DNA of 35,062 nt, taken from the NCBI GenBank assembly GCA_017552715.1, contig JAFZOW010000064.1, positions 1 through 35,062 of the forward strand. The letters are read 5' to 3'. This DNA is from Lachnospiraceae bacterium. Lineage in GTDB: Bacteria; Bacillota; Clostridia; Lachnospirales; Lachnospiraceae. Under the pieces are notes generated by a model that ran no database searches, was not told the origin of the DNA, and saw nothing but the letters and a program-made list of their open reading frames with translations. A program made the translations under genes and the position numbers. This document shows positions 23,568 through 32,518 of this stretch, in pieces. Position 1 is the stretch's first letter. Each line of letters opens with the position of its first letter.

Positions 23568-24737
23568 ATGATCAAAGCCGTTATTTTCGATATGTTTGAA
23601 ACCCTGGTCTCCCTTTTTCAGGGGAAGACCTATTTCGGGGAGAATATCGCTGCGGATCTCGGTGTGGATCCGCAGCTTTTCCGCAGGGAATGGCATGCAA
23701 CGGAGCATGCACGGACCGTAGGGGAATATACCATTGAGGAAGGGCTGAAGCTCACACTTGAAAAGCTCGGTATTTATACGGAAGATGCGGTCCGTATGGC
23801 GGCAGAGAAGAGAAAGGCTGCCCTAAATGATACCTTTTCCGTGATCCCGCCGGAAAGCCTTGCACTTCTGAAGGAACTGAAAAGGCGGGGACTGAAGATC
23901 GGACTCATCACAAATACCTTTTCCGATGAGCGGGATTTCATACGCGCCAGTGAGCTCTTTCCTTTCTTTGACGAGGCCTTCATTTCTTATGAGAAGGGGC
24001 TGAGCAAGCCGGACCCCGCGATCTATCTTGGGATGACGGAGGCGCTGGGCTTAAAGCCCGAAGAATGCCTTTATGTGGGGGATGGCGGCTCGAAAGAACT
24101 GTATGCGGCCCGGGATGTGGGCATGAAAGCGGTGCAGGCCACCTGGTTCTATGCCATGGCCTTTGAACCCCATATCCCCTGTCACCCCCTGCCGGAATTT
24201 GAGCAGGCGGCGAAACCTCTGGATATCCTGAACTTCCTTGATCCGGCCCGGGTGCCCGAGCTGACGACCCTGTGCTACCTTGAGAAAGAAGGGCAGTACC
24301 TGATGCTCCACCGGGTAAAGAAGGAAAAGGATATCAACCGTGACAAGTATATCGGAGTAGGAGGGCATTTCGAGTACGGGGAGAGTCCTGATGAATGCCT
24401 GAAGCGGGAAGTGCTGGAGGAAACGGGGCTGACGCTTTTATCTTACCGTGCCAGAGGGATCGTGACCTTCCGTTACGGGGAAGATGTAACGGAATACATG
24501 CATCTGTATACGGCAGACGTCTGGGAGGGAGAGCTCATTGAATGTGATGAAGGGGAGCTGGTCTGGATCGATATCGACAAGGTCCCCTCTTTGCCCCTGT
24601 GGGAAGGGGATAGGATATTCTTTAAGCTTCTGGCAGAGGAAGAACCCTTCTTTTCCCTGAAGCTTGTTTATGAAGCCGACGGCCGCCTGAGGGAGGCTGT
24701 GCTGAACGGAAAGACCATGAGCGGGCCGTCATTCTGA
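23568..24737 (+). CDS. HAD hydrolase-Nudix hydrolase fusion
   Basis: The product is 389 residues carrying two hydrolases. Residues 1-220 or so are a HAD-superfamily domain: nucleophile Asp8 in FDMFETL, motif II LITNT, Lys in KGLSKPDP, and motif III YVGDGGSKEL. The second Asp of the usual DxD is Phe here, as in several HAD subgroups. Residues about 235-375 are a Nudix domain with a perfect Nudix box (G-x5-E-x7-REVLEETGL) near 266-288. ATG 23568 with GGAGGG upstream is the start; an earlier ATG at 23535 falls inside the promoter -10 region. Pairing a sugar/nucleotide phosphatase with a nucleotide pyrophosphatase suggests a clean-up or salvage role; substrates are unknown. Confidence 0.9.
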   Translation: MIKAVIFDMFETLVSLFQGKTYFGENIAADLGVDPQLFRREWHATEHARTVGEYTIEEGLKLTLEKLGIYTEDAVRMAAEKRKAALNDTFSVIPPESLALLKELKRRGLKIGLITNTFSDERDFIRASELFPFFDEAFISYEKGLSKPDPAIYLGMTEALGLKPEECLYVGDGGSKELYAARDVGMKAVQATWFYAMAFEPHIPCHPLPEFEQAAKPLDILNFLDPARVPELTTLCYLEKEGQYLMLHRVKKEKDINRDKYIGVGGHFEYGESPDECLKREVLEETGLTLLSYRARGIVTFRYGEDVTEYMHLYTADVWEGELIECDEGELVWIDIDKVPSLPLWEGDRIFFKLLAEEEPFFSLKLVYEADGRLREAVLNGKTMSGPSF

Positions 24738-24752
24738 CGCCCCGCTTTTTTT
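24720..24752 (+). terminator. Terminator of the HAD-Nudix gene
   Basis: AGCGGG pairs with CCCGCT and, inside a C-C mismatch, CGTCA pairs with TGACG around a TTC loop; a run of seven T follows. The stop codon lies within the hairpin. Confidence 0.85.
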
Positions 24753-24781
24753 CATTGTTTTTCATAATTTTTTCCATTCTC
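24746..24781 (+). promoter_or_regulatory. Conserved block upstream of a BspA-like gene (copy A)
   Basis: The first 21 bp (TTTTTTCATTGTTT, then T or A, then TCATAA) match the block at 34086-34120 at all but one position, and similarity continues to CCATT. Both copies begin in the T-run of an upstream terminator and sit 60-110 bp before a BspA-like gene. A weak -10 (GATAAT, 24812-24817) follows this copy. Confidence 0.5.
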
Positions 24782-24844
24782 ATCCCTTGGGAAATACATT
24801 AAAATAAGAATGATAATGTATTTTCGTGTGCAAGGAGGTGCTCT

Positions 24845-27800
24845 ATGAAAAAACGGATCCGGAGAGATTTATCCCTGCTGATGACGGTGTTGCTGATCTT
24901 TGGCAGTATCCCCGTGTATGCGGCGGATGATGCGGGATCGCCGGAAGCGCAGGCCGGAGAGGCGGAAGCGCCTTCGGAGGATGCAGCAGTCCCCGAAGAG
25001 GACGCGGCGGCAGCTTCAGCAGACGCGGCTGTCAATTGGCCCGTGCCTGGGGCGGACTGGTATGAAGCTTATGACTATACCCTGAAAGAAGAGGATGGGG
25101 TCATCGAGCTTAACAACTACAAAAGCGGGAATACGGCAGAGTATGTGGTGGTTCCGGCTACGGCGACCATCGCCGGCAAGAACTATTCGGTAGTGCTGAA
25201 TACCATCAATCCGGATAACAGCACGGTAAGCCTTTGGGGCTCATACAACCAGACCATCAAAGGCATAAAGATCCTGGAGGGCGTAAAGGCAAAGAAATGC
25301 AGCCATCTCTTTTATTCTTTGCCGGAGCTGACGGATCTGGATCTGAGCGGGCTGGATACGAGCGGTGTCACGGATATGACGAATTTCCTGTGTTACAGCC
25401 GGAAGCTGACCAACCTGACGCTGGGAGACCTTGATACTTCGGCCGTTACCTCCATGGAAGGAATGTTTGAAGGGATTGCTGTAAGCTCCCTTGATCTGAA
25501 GGGATTTGATACCACGCACGTGACTTCGATGTCACAGATGTTTTATCAGTGCACTGAACTGGTGGATCTGGATCTCAGCTCCTTTGCCACGCCGGCTCTT
25601 ACCGAAATGAGCTGGATGTTCTATGAGTGTGAAAAGCTGGAAAATCTGCGCTGGGGGGACGGGCTGGATACGTCCAAAGTGCAGACGATGTATGACATGT
25701 TCTGCCGCTGCGAGAAGCTGAAGGATGCCGGGCTCTCCCGTTTCAACACCTCGAATGTCACTTCGATGTCCAGCATGTTCTGCGGATGTGAAGCCATGAC
25801 AGAGATCGATCTCAGGAATTTTGATTTTTCCAAAGTAGAAAGCATGTCATACATGTTCTACAACTGTGACAGCATCAGGACCGTGTATTTTCCGGAAGAA
25901 ATGAGCACCCCGGCCCTGAAGGATATGAATGCGATGTTTTCTTCCTGCAAGAAGCTTGTGAAAGTCGATCTGTCCCGTTTTGACACCGGAAATGTTACGG
26001 ATATGTCGGATATGTTTGACTATGACGAACAGCTTCGGGAAGTGCTTTTCAGCGACAGGTTCATCACCTCCAAGGTGACAGACATGCGCGGGATGTTCCG
26101 CCAGTGTTTCAGACTGCAGGTCCTGGATGTGAGCAGTTTCGATACTTCCAATGTGACGTCGATGGACAGTATGTTTGAAAGCTGCGATGCCCTCCGGACC
26201 ATCGATGTGAGCGGCTTTGATACCTCCAAGGTTACGGATATGGGGGATATGTTCTATAATTGCGAGTCTGTGCTGAGCCTGGATGTGAGCCGTTTTGATA
26301 CTTCCAATGTTACGGATCTGTATCACATGTTCCGGGGCTGCTCCAGGCTGCGCAGCCTCGACCTGAGCAGTTTTAATACCGAAAAGGTGGAAAACTTCTA
26401 TCAGCTGTTCTTTGAATGCCGTGACCTTACGGTGGCGGATCTCAGAAGCTTTGATTTCAGCAACGGAACTCCCATCGAAACGTCGGGATCCGGGGACCTG
26501 CACAGCTTTATCGGCGACAGCGGCATCCGTCATCTTTATCTGCCGGTGAAGGCCATGAGCGGCTTTGATTTTACACGTGATCTGTCCATTTCCGGGGAAG
26601 CGGGCTATGCCCTGACGGATATCTTCTATGCCGGAACGCAGGAGGAATGGACGGCGCTGGGGAATACGGTACCTGCGAATGTAACGATGCATTATGAATA
26701 TACGGATCCGTCAACGCCCATCGTGCCCGACAGGACTCCGGTGAGTTCCATCAGTCCTGAGACGCATGAGCTGAGCCTGAAAGCCGGCAGCTATAAATAT
26801 GTACCGATCACGGTTTCTCCCGAGAATGCTACGGACAGAGGAACGGTCAGCATCAGCTCGGATCCCACCGTGGCATATTCGGATAACTATGCGACGATCT
26901 GGGCCCTTAAGCCCGGAAGCTGTACGATCACCGTTTATGCCCTGGACGGAAGTGGCGTGACGGGCAGTATCGCCGTAACGGTCACGGAAGGAAACGGCGA
27001 CGAGCCCGGCCCCGGACCCGATCCCGATCCCGATCCCGGACCGGATCCTGCCGATCCCATCCCCGGAGGCGGCGGAGCCACGGATCCCCAGCCCCTCATT
27101 ACAAATGAAGCAAACCAGAGCCTGACCCTGGTCAAGGGACAGAAGTTCGTGATGGCGGATAAGGGTTGGAAGAGCAGTGCCAAAAAGACCCTTGCCGTCA
27201 GCAAAAAGAATGTGACGGCAAAGAAGGCCGGAGAGGCGGACCTTACTTTCGGAGCTCATACCATCCATGTGACCGTACTGGCTCCGATACTTTCCGGGGA
27301 CGAAAAGAAGCTGAAGAAGGAAGCCGGGGATGAATTTCAGTTGAGCCTGGCCGGAGTAAAGGCATCGGGAGGGAAGATCCTCCTTGCGGGTGCGCCGGAA
27401 GCGCTGGATATACTCTTTGTCAGCTCCGCACCGGATGTGGCTACGGTGGATGAGGACGGGAACGTCAGGACGGTAGCGAAGGGCAGTTCCACCATTACCG
27501 CCTATGTCAACGGTGTGGCATTCAAGTATACGCTGAAGGTCGCGGAGAGCAGTCCTGCTGCGGAACGCACCCTGCATCTGAACAAGGGAAAGAGCAAGAC
27601 CATCAAACTCAAGGGACAGAAGAGCCCCTGGACGATCTCCGGGAACAATATCGTTTCCGTCAGTAAGAGGAACAAGATCACCGCTAAAGAAACAGGAGAG
27701 ACGACCCTGGTATACGAAGGATATACGATCCATGTTTATGTGGAGGATCCTTCCATCGAGGATACGGGCAAGTTTAAGAAGACCTACACGATGAGCGTGG

Positions 27801-27979
27801 GACAGAGTATGCCTATCCCTTTAAAGAGCCTGTATCGCACTCCTTTCTTTAAGAGCAACAAGAGTTATATCGCCTATGCGGACGAGGATGGCATGATCTA
27901 CGCCCGCAGCAAGGGGACGGCCAAGATCACGGGAAAGATCAACGGCAGAACGGTCACCATCACGGTGAAGGTACAGTAG
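24845..27979 (+). CDS. BspA-like surface protein with DUF285 repeats, Big_2 and basic C-terminal module
   Basis: This 1044-residue secreted protein has a signal peptide MKKRIRR...IPVYAA (residues 1-27) and AAGGAGGTG before the ATG. An acidic Ala/Glu linker follows (28-65). Residues about 160-541 are some fifteen DUF285-type leucine-rich repeats of about 24 residues, built on FDTSNVTSMxxMFxxC and LxxLDLSxF, as in Bacteroides/Treponema BspA adhesins. A Big_2 immunoglobulin-like domain spans about 625-715, then a PDPDPGPDP and Gly4 linker, then a lysine-rich module of roughly 300 residues ending at the C-terminus. That module also ends the protein at 28166-32404. No LPXTG or membrane anchor is present. 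It is likely a surface adhesin or host/plant-polymer-binding protein; the ligand is unknown. Confidence 0.92.
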   Translation: MKKRIRRDLSLLMTVLLIFGSIPVYAADDAGSPEAQAGEAEAPSEDAAVPEEDAAAASADAAVNWPVPGADWYEAYDYTLKEEDGVIELNNYKSGNTAEYVVVPATATIAGKNYSVVLNTINPDNSTVSLWGSYNQTIKGIKILEGVKAKKCSHLFYSLPELTDLDLSGLDTSGVTDMTNFLCYSRKLTNLTLGDLDTSAVTSMEGMFEGIAVSSLDLKGFDTTHVTSMSQMFYQCTELVDLDLSSFATPALTEMSWMFYECEKLENLRWGDGLDTSKVQTMYDMFCRCEKLKDAGLSRFNTSNVTSMSSMFCGCEAMTEIDLRNFDFSKVESMSYMFYNCDSIRTVYFPEEMSTPALKDMNAMFSSCKKLVKVDLSRFDTGNVTDMSDMFDYDEQLREVLFSDRFITSKVTDMRGMFRQCFRLQVLDVSSFDTSNVTSMDSMFESCDALRTIDVSGFDTSKVTDMGDMFYNCESVLSLDVSRFDTSNVTDLYHMFRGCSRLRSLDLSSFNTEKVENFYQLFFECRDLTVADLRSFDFSNGTPIETSGSGDLHSFIGDSGIRHLYLPVKAMSGFDFTRDLSISGEAGYALTDIFYAGTQEEWTALGNTVPANVTMHYEYTDPSTPIVPDRTPVSSISPETHELSLKAGSYKYVPITVSPENATDRGTVSISSDPTVAYSDNYATIWALKPGSCTITVYALDGSGVTGSIAVTVTEGNGDEPGPGPDPDPDPGPDPADPIPGGGGATDPQPLITNEANQSLTLVKGQKFVMADKGWKSSAKKTLAVSKKNVTAKKAGEADLTFGAHTIHVTVLAPILSGDEKKLKKEAGDEFQLSLAGVKASGGKILLAGAPEALDILFVSSAPDVATVDEDGNVRTVAKGSSTITAYVNGVAFKYTLKVAESSPAAERTLHLNKGKSKTIKLKGQKSPWTISGNNIVSVSKRNKITAKETGETTLVYEGYTIHVYVEDPSIEDTGKFKKTYTMSVGQSMPIPLKSLYRTPFFKSNKSYIAYADEDGMIYARSKGTAKITGKINGRTVTITVKVQ

Positions 27980-28003
27980 AACCTGGAGGTCCGTCCCATG
28001 GTT

Positions 28004-28141
28004 TATAGTAAACGCAATTTTCAATTGCGTTTACTATAACGCTCCGCGAGGATGCGCACGGATTTTGTAATGAAATATGCCGCTTTCAGCGGCCAAAATC
28101 CGGCGCAGCAAACGACAAAACGAAAAGACTTTGGTCGTTTG
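28004..28141 (+). ncRNA. Structured 138-nt repeat element, copy 2 (upstream of the LRR_5 surface protein)
   Basis: This copy has the same length and order as copy 1 on the opposite strand. The stems are 28004-28016/28026-28038 (13 bp), 28053-28057/28103-28107 and 28059-28067/28094-28102 (with one bulged A) capped by 28079-28084/28088-28093, and 28109-28116/28134-28141. Against copy 1, the first stem shows an A-T to T-A double change, the GCCGC hairpin gains a T-A pair, and the A-C mismatch of copy 1 becomes a G-C pair. It ends 25 nt before the start codon of the next gene. I see no clear separate promoter, so it may be read through from the gene upstream. Confidence 0.6.
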
Positions 28142-28165
28142 CTATACATGTCATGGAGGTATGAT

Positions 28166-31100
28166 ATGAAGCATAAAAAAATGATGGAGAGAGTGCTTAG
28201 TCTGATCCTGTGTCTGGTCCTGCTGTTTCCGGATATACCGGCTCGTGCAGAAGGGGAGACGGAAGGAGACAGCGGGGAGTGGGAGGATACATCTTCGGAG
28301 GAAGGAACGGAACCGCTTGGGGTACCCCTGCCGGAACAGGAGGAGCTGAGCGAAACGGGCGAGCCGGCGGCAGCACAGGATTACGGCCTGAAAGATCCGC
28401 GGCTGATCCATGAATGGTGGAGTAACATCTTTGAATACGACACCATATGGTTTGGCTCTTATGTGCAGGACGATATCACGGGCGAACAGAAGAATTCCAT
28501 TCGCTGGCGGGTGCTGGATGTGAGCGGTAACGAAGCTCTGCTGGTCTCGGATTCCATCCTGGATCTTCAGCCCTTTCACGATGTGGAAGATACGGCGGAA
28601 ACCATGGATGCCTGGTGGCATAATTCTACCCTGCGCTCCTGGATGAACGGATACGGCGCCTCGGAGAACCTGGCGGGAAAAGACTACAGCGGGGAAGGGG
28701 ACAGCTTTATCACTAAGGCCTTTACGCCTGCGGAGCGGGAGGCTATTATCCCTGATGTACAGAAGGGGGAATCCGGTTATTCCAGCGTTTTGGAGAAGAG
28801 GATCAGTGAACCGGATACGCTGGATAAGGTGGGCCTGCTCGGACAGGAGGATATCGATGAGCATTCCTATTGCTTATACTATATGTATATCGGTAATTCC
28901 TATCTGAACATGCGTCAGAAAGCAAGCAACTATGTCATGGCACAGTCCCGCGGTCTGCTGCGTTACTGGCTCCGCGAGATGTACGACCGGCGATATAACG
29001 AGACCAGCACGCTTGAAAAGACCGAAGAATTTGGGAAAGGCTATTACTTATCGGATGACGACAGTTATCAGAATTATTATATTGAAAACGTTTTTTACAA
29101 AAATGAAGCGCACGGGGTTGTGGCCAGGATCCGGCTGGATCTGAGCAAAACGGATCTCTGGTCTTTTGCGGGTACTACAACGAGTGAGGGTCTGGATGAT
29201 CTTTCGGATGCGGCCCCCATGCCTGTTCGCGTGGATTACAGCAGGCAGGTGCTTCCGGCTACGGAGGGACTGAAGCTTTCCGATGATAAGAAGACAGCTC
29301 TTTCCTATGAGGGTGAGAGCCTCGTCGTTGTGATACCTGAAGGGGTAGAGGAGCTGAATCCGGATTTTTACTTAAACTCCAGGGAAATCGGCTATCTGCA
29401 TCTTCCGTCCACGCTGAAGTCAATACCGGACAAATGCTTCAGCCATGAGAAGCTGGGAACGGGGGATAAGGAAAAGAAAGGGGATCTTACTTACGTTCGA
29501 TTTAATAATCCGTCGGTCTCGCAGCTTAGGACCATCGGAGAATATGCTTTTTATGACGAAGCATTGTTTGAAGTCCTTCTGCCGGAAGGACTTGAAGAGA
29601 TAGGGGCTCACGCCTTTGAAGAGAGCTTCCGGGATGGTATCGGCTTCGGGGGAAACCATACCAATATGTGCTTTCCCGACAGCCTGAAGCTGATAGGAGA
29701 GAGTGCCTTTCAATTTGCACAGATTCAGTATTATCACTTTGGGAGCGGGCTGGAGAGACTGGGGTACAGAGCTTTTTATGCTTCGAACATCGTTACGGCC
29801 GATCTGTCCGCCTGTAAAAAGCTTAAAACGATACCGGATGAGTGCTTCTGCTGCGTGGCACTCAAAGAAGATCTGCTTAATGTGGTGCTGAACGAGGGAC
29901 TGGAAGAGATCGGCGCAAGGGCTTTTGCCTGGGCCGGAAATGATTCCAAGCCGATCACCATCGTGGTTCCTGACAGTGTAAAGAGTATCGGAGACGAAGC
30001 CTTTGCGGACGGAACCATCGAGAAGCTGACCCTGCCCGAAACCGTGGATCATTTCGGAGAGCATGTGATCAGCCTGGCGGGGAGTCTGCATTACCTGCGA
30101 CTTCCGAAGAATCTGACGAAAATCGACCGAATCTTTCGTAAAATCCAATATGAGGACAGTATACCCAGGATCCTGGTCTGTGAGGGGGATGTAAGTGAGG
30201 TGATCTGGGGGGGAGCTGCCGAAAATCAGTATATCCCGAAATATATTATTTACGGAAAGCCCGGTACGGCGCTGGAACAGGCGGCAAGGGAAAACGGCCT
30301 GACTTTTTATGACTGCACAAAGAACCCGCCTCCGCAGGACTATGAGATAAGGATCACGGAGCGGGATCTGAATGTGGTGGCGGACGGAGATGCCCTGTGC
30401 TCCTATGATGAAAATACCCTGATGCTTTTGGGGAAGGGAACCTATAAGATTTCCATGAAAGATGGGGTAAGCTCCACTACGGACTGCATCGTGATCAGAA
30501 GTGACTGTACGGTCGAGCTTGATAATGTAAACATCCAGACGGACGCGAATATGGACTATGGCTTTCCCGACTGGACCTATGGTGGCTTCGCCGGCATATG
30601 GATCCCGACCAATTCCGGCGCGAAGGTGACGATACGCTTCAAAGGAACGAATACCATCAAGGGCTCGGGCATGCTGCTCGGCATCATGAAGTATTCGAGA
30701 AACTCTGCCGGGCAGCTTACGCTGGAGGCGGCCAGTGGTACGGATGCCGATGTGCTGATCTGCAACGGCATCGGCTATGATGATCTGAGCGGAAACCGCC
30801 CGCGGGATGAATATGGCAACCTCTATTATCATTCGCACAATATCACGATAGGGAGCGGAACGGTAAAGAGCAGCTTCGGAAACTGCGGGTGCAGTAATTT
30901 CCAGATCAACGGCGGCGTGCTGGAGACGGATACCATCGGGAACCTGAAGGTGAATGGCGGAACGGTAAAGGCTTCAAATGGCGTGGAGCATTTCAGTACC
31001 GTCAGGATCAACGACGGTGATGTGTCCGTCAGTACGATCGAAAGCGAATCCAAGATCCAGATGTACGGAGGACGGCTGAATATCCAGAATTACAGACGCA

Positions 31101-32404
31101 TGGACGGGGAGCTGGAGTATCACGGCGGCTTTGTTTTTTCCGGTGAAGAGCAGATCTACCCGAACGAGGAGACGGTGTATCCGGAAAGCGTGGTCATCAG
31201 CAAAAGCGAGCTGAGCCTGAGCGTGAATGAGACGTTTCAGCTGGAAGCCCATGTGCTGCCGGAGAACGCAACGAATAAAGAGATACGCTGGTCCAGCGGG
31301 AACGGGAATATCGTGACGGTGGATGAGACGGGGCTGGTCACCGGCGTTTCCGAGGGGACGATGACGATCTATGCGTCTTCCCTGCATGACAGCAGTAAAC
31401 GGGCGGAATGCAGGGTGACGGTCACCGGATCCGGAACGCCCGCTCCGGCTCCGGAACCGATCCCCGAACCTTCGGAGCCGATCCGGGGAGGAGGCGGGCC
31501 CACGGACAGCCAGCCGGCGCTTTCTGCCGAAAAGCTTCAGAAGATCACGCTGGTGAAGGGCCAGAAGTTTGTGATGGCAGATAAGGGCTGGAAGAGCAGC
31601 GATAAAACGGTAGTGCGTGTAAGCAAAAAGAATGTGACGGCAAGGAAGGCCGGATCGGCCGTGCTCAGCTTCGGGGAACACAGGATCGATGTGACGGTGG
31701 TGGACGCAAAGCTTTCCAGGGAGGAAAAGAGCATAAAACTGGAAGCGGGAAGCGGCGTGCAGCTGACCCTGGCGGGAACAGCGGCGGGGCTCAATACGAT
31801 ACGCCTTCCCGGTACTTCGGAAGATCTGGGGATACGCTTTATCGCCGCCAACCGTAATGTGGTCGAGGTTGGAAATGACGGATATGTGACGGCGGTCTCC
31901 AAAGGAAAGACCACGGTCACTGCCTATATCAACGGTGTGGCCTTCAAGTACACGATAAAAGTGACGGAAACCGCATCGGTCAAAGAGCGTACGCTGCATC
32001 TCAATGTGGGGCAGAGTAAGAACATAAAGCTGGTGGGAGTTAAGTATCCCCAGTGGGAGATCACAGGGGATGCGATCGTTACCGTGAGCAAAAAAGGGAA
32101 GATCACCGCAAAGCGGGAAGGGGAGACCACCCTGGTCTTTGGAGATTACAAGCTTAACGTATTGGTGGATGATCCCAGATTTACGGAAAACATGAAATAC
32201 AAGATAACATACACCCTGCATCCGGGAGAAGATATTCCCCTGGGAGCCTGCCTGATCCACGGCAATGTGCTCTATAAGAGCAATAAGGACCACATCGTCT
32301 GGGCGGATGTGGTCGGACATCTTTACGCCCGCGGCAAGGGCACGGCCAAGGTCACGGGCAAGGTGAACGGAAAGACGGTGACGATCATCGTGAAGGTGAA
32401 GTAA
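28166..32404 (+). CDS. Giant multidomain surface protein: DUF6273, LRR_5, beta-helix-like, Big_2, basic C-terminal module
   Basis: The product is 1412 residues from ATG 28166, which has GGAGGT 5 nt upstream and gives a proper signal peptide (MKHKK...IPARAEG). The frame is open back to 28052, but that part is the structured repeat. Order: acidic linker (30-75); DUF6273-like domain (about 85-340: IWFGSYVQ, IRWRVLDVSGNEALLVSD, LRSWMNGYG); LRR_5/BspA repeats (about 380-650: LPEGLEEIGAHAFEES and similar), closing with IYGKPGTALEQAARENGLTFYDC; a repetitive beta-rich, parallel-helix-like region (about 725-995); Big_2 (about 1006-1088); a Pro/Ala/Glu linker and Gly3; then the lysine-rich module shared with the preceding surface protein. 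No LPXTG. Probably an adhesin or glycan-binding surface protein. Confidence 0.9.
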   Translation: MKHKKMMERVLSLILCLVLLFPDIPARAEGETEGDSGEWEDTSSEEGTEPLGVPLPEQEELSETGEPAAAQDYGLKDPRLIHEWWSNIFEYDTIWFGSYVQDDITGEQKNSIRWRVLDVSGNEALLVSDSILDLQPFHDVEDTAETMDAWWHNSTLRSWMNGYGASENLAGKDYSGEGDSFITKAFTPAEREAIIPDVQKGESGYSSVLEKRISEPDTLDKVGLLGQEDIDEHSYCLYYMYIGNSYLNMRQKASNYVMAQSRGLLRYWLREMYDRRYNETSTLEKTEEFGKGYYLSDDDSYQNYYIENVFYKNEAHGVVARIRLDLSKTDLWSFAGTTTSEGLDDLSDAAPMPVRVDYSRQVLPATEGLKLSDDKKTALSYEGESLVVVIPEGVEELNPDFYLNSREIGYLHLPSTLKSIPDKCFSHEKLGTGDKEKKGDLTYVRFNNPSVSQLRTIGEYAFYDEALFEVLLPEGLEEIGAHAFEESFRDGIGFGGNHTNMCFPDSLKLIGESAFQFAQIQYYHFGSGLERLGYRAFYASNIVTADLSACKKLKTIPDECFCCVALKEDLLNVVLNEGLEEIGARAFAWAGNDSKPITIVVPDSVKSIGDEAFADGTIEKLTLPETVDHFGEHVISLAGSLHYLRLPKNLTKIDRIFRKIQYEDSIPRILVCEGDVSEVIWGGAAENQYIPKYIIYGKPGTALEQAARENGLTFYDCTKNPPPQDYEIRITERDLNVVADGDALCSYDENTLMLLGKGTYKISMKDGVSSTTDCIVIRSDCTVELDNVNIQTDANMDYGFPDWTYGGFAGIWIPTNSGAKVTIRFKGTNTIKGSGMLLGIMKYSRNSAGQLTLEAASGTDADVLICNGIGYDDLSGNRPRDEYGNLYYHSHNITIGSGTVKSSFGNCGCSNFQINGGVLETDTIGNLKVNGGTVKASNGVEHFSTVRINDGDVSVSTIESESKIQMYGGRLNIQNYRRMDGELEYHGGFVFSGEEQIYPNEETVYPESVVISKSELSLSVNETFQLEAHVLPENATNKEIRWSSGNGNIVTVDETGLVTGVSEGTMTIYASSLHDSSKRAECRVTVTGSGTPAPAPEPIPEPSEPIRGGGGPTDSQPALSAEKLQKITLVKGQKFVMADKGWKSSDKTVVRVSKKNVTARKAGSAVLSFGEHRIDVTVVDAKLSREEKSIKLEAGSGVQLTLAGTAAGLNTIRLPGTSEDLGIRFIAANRNVVEVGNDGYVTAVSKGKTTVTAYINGVAFKYTIKVTETASVKERTLHLNVGQSKNIKLVGVKYPQWEITGDAIVTVSKKGKITAKREGETTLVFGDYKLNVLVDDPRFTENMKYKITYTLHPGEDIPLGACLIHGNVLYKSNKDHIVWADVVGHLYARGKGTAKVTGKVNGKTVTIIVKVK

Positions 32405-32426
32405 AGGGTATAGCGTTGAAATGAGA

Positions 32427-32457
32427 GAAAACCGTGGGAAAACCACGGTTTTCTTTT
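32427..32457 (+). terminator. Terminator of the giant surface protein gene
   Basis: A perfect 11-bp stem (32427-32437 with 32443-32453, GAAAACCGTGG) with a 5-nt loop, followed by TTTT. Confidence 0.9.
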
Positions 32458-32471
32458 GTCCGTGAATGTGG

Positions 32472-32477
32472 TAGAAT
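32472..32477 (+). promoter_or_regulatory. Candidate extended -10 for the small CxxC gene
   Basis: TAGAAT preceded by TGG. A weak -35 (TTTTCT) 17 bp upstream would overlap the terminator tail. The ATG is 42 bp downstream. Confidence 0.35.
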
Positions 32478-32518
32478 GTTCATCGACCGTGGTAAAGACC
32501 CGGAATGGGAGGGAAACC

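Noticed and set aside
25320-26470. Regular repeats resembling a CRISPR-like array
   Set aside because: The periodicity of about 72 bp is in frame and encodes DUF285 leucine-rich repeats; there are no conserved repeat/unique spacer units and no cas genes.
25847-26692. 281-codon minus-strand frame opposite the DUF285 repeats
   Set aside because: The His/Ile/Gln-rich repetitive translation mirrors the sense repeats; it is a shadow frame.
29420-30838. 472-codon minus-strand frame within the giant surface protein gene
   Set aside because: It is antisense to a well-supported secreted protein and has no start signal or recognisable domain.
24845-32404. LPXTG or SLH anchoring signals on the surface proteins
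   Set aside because: Both C-termini were read to the stop codon and contain neither an LPXTG-hydrophobic-basic tail nor SLH repeats.
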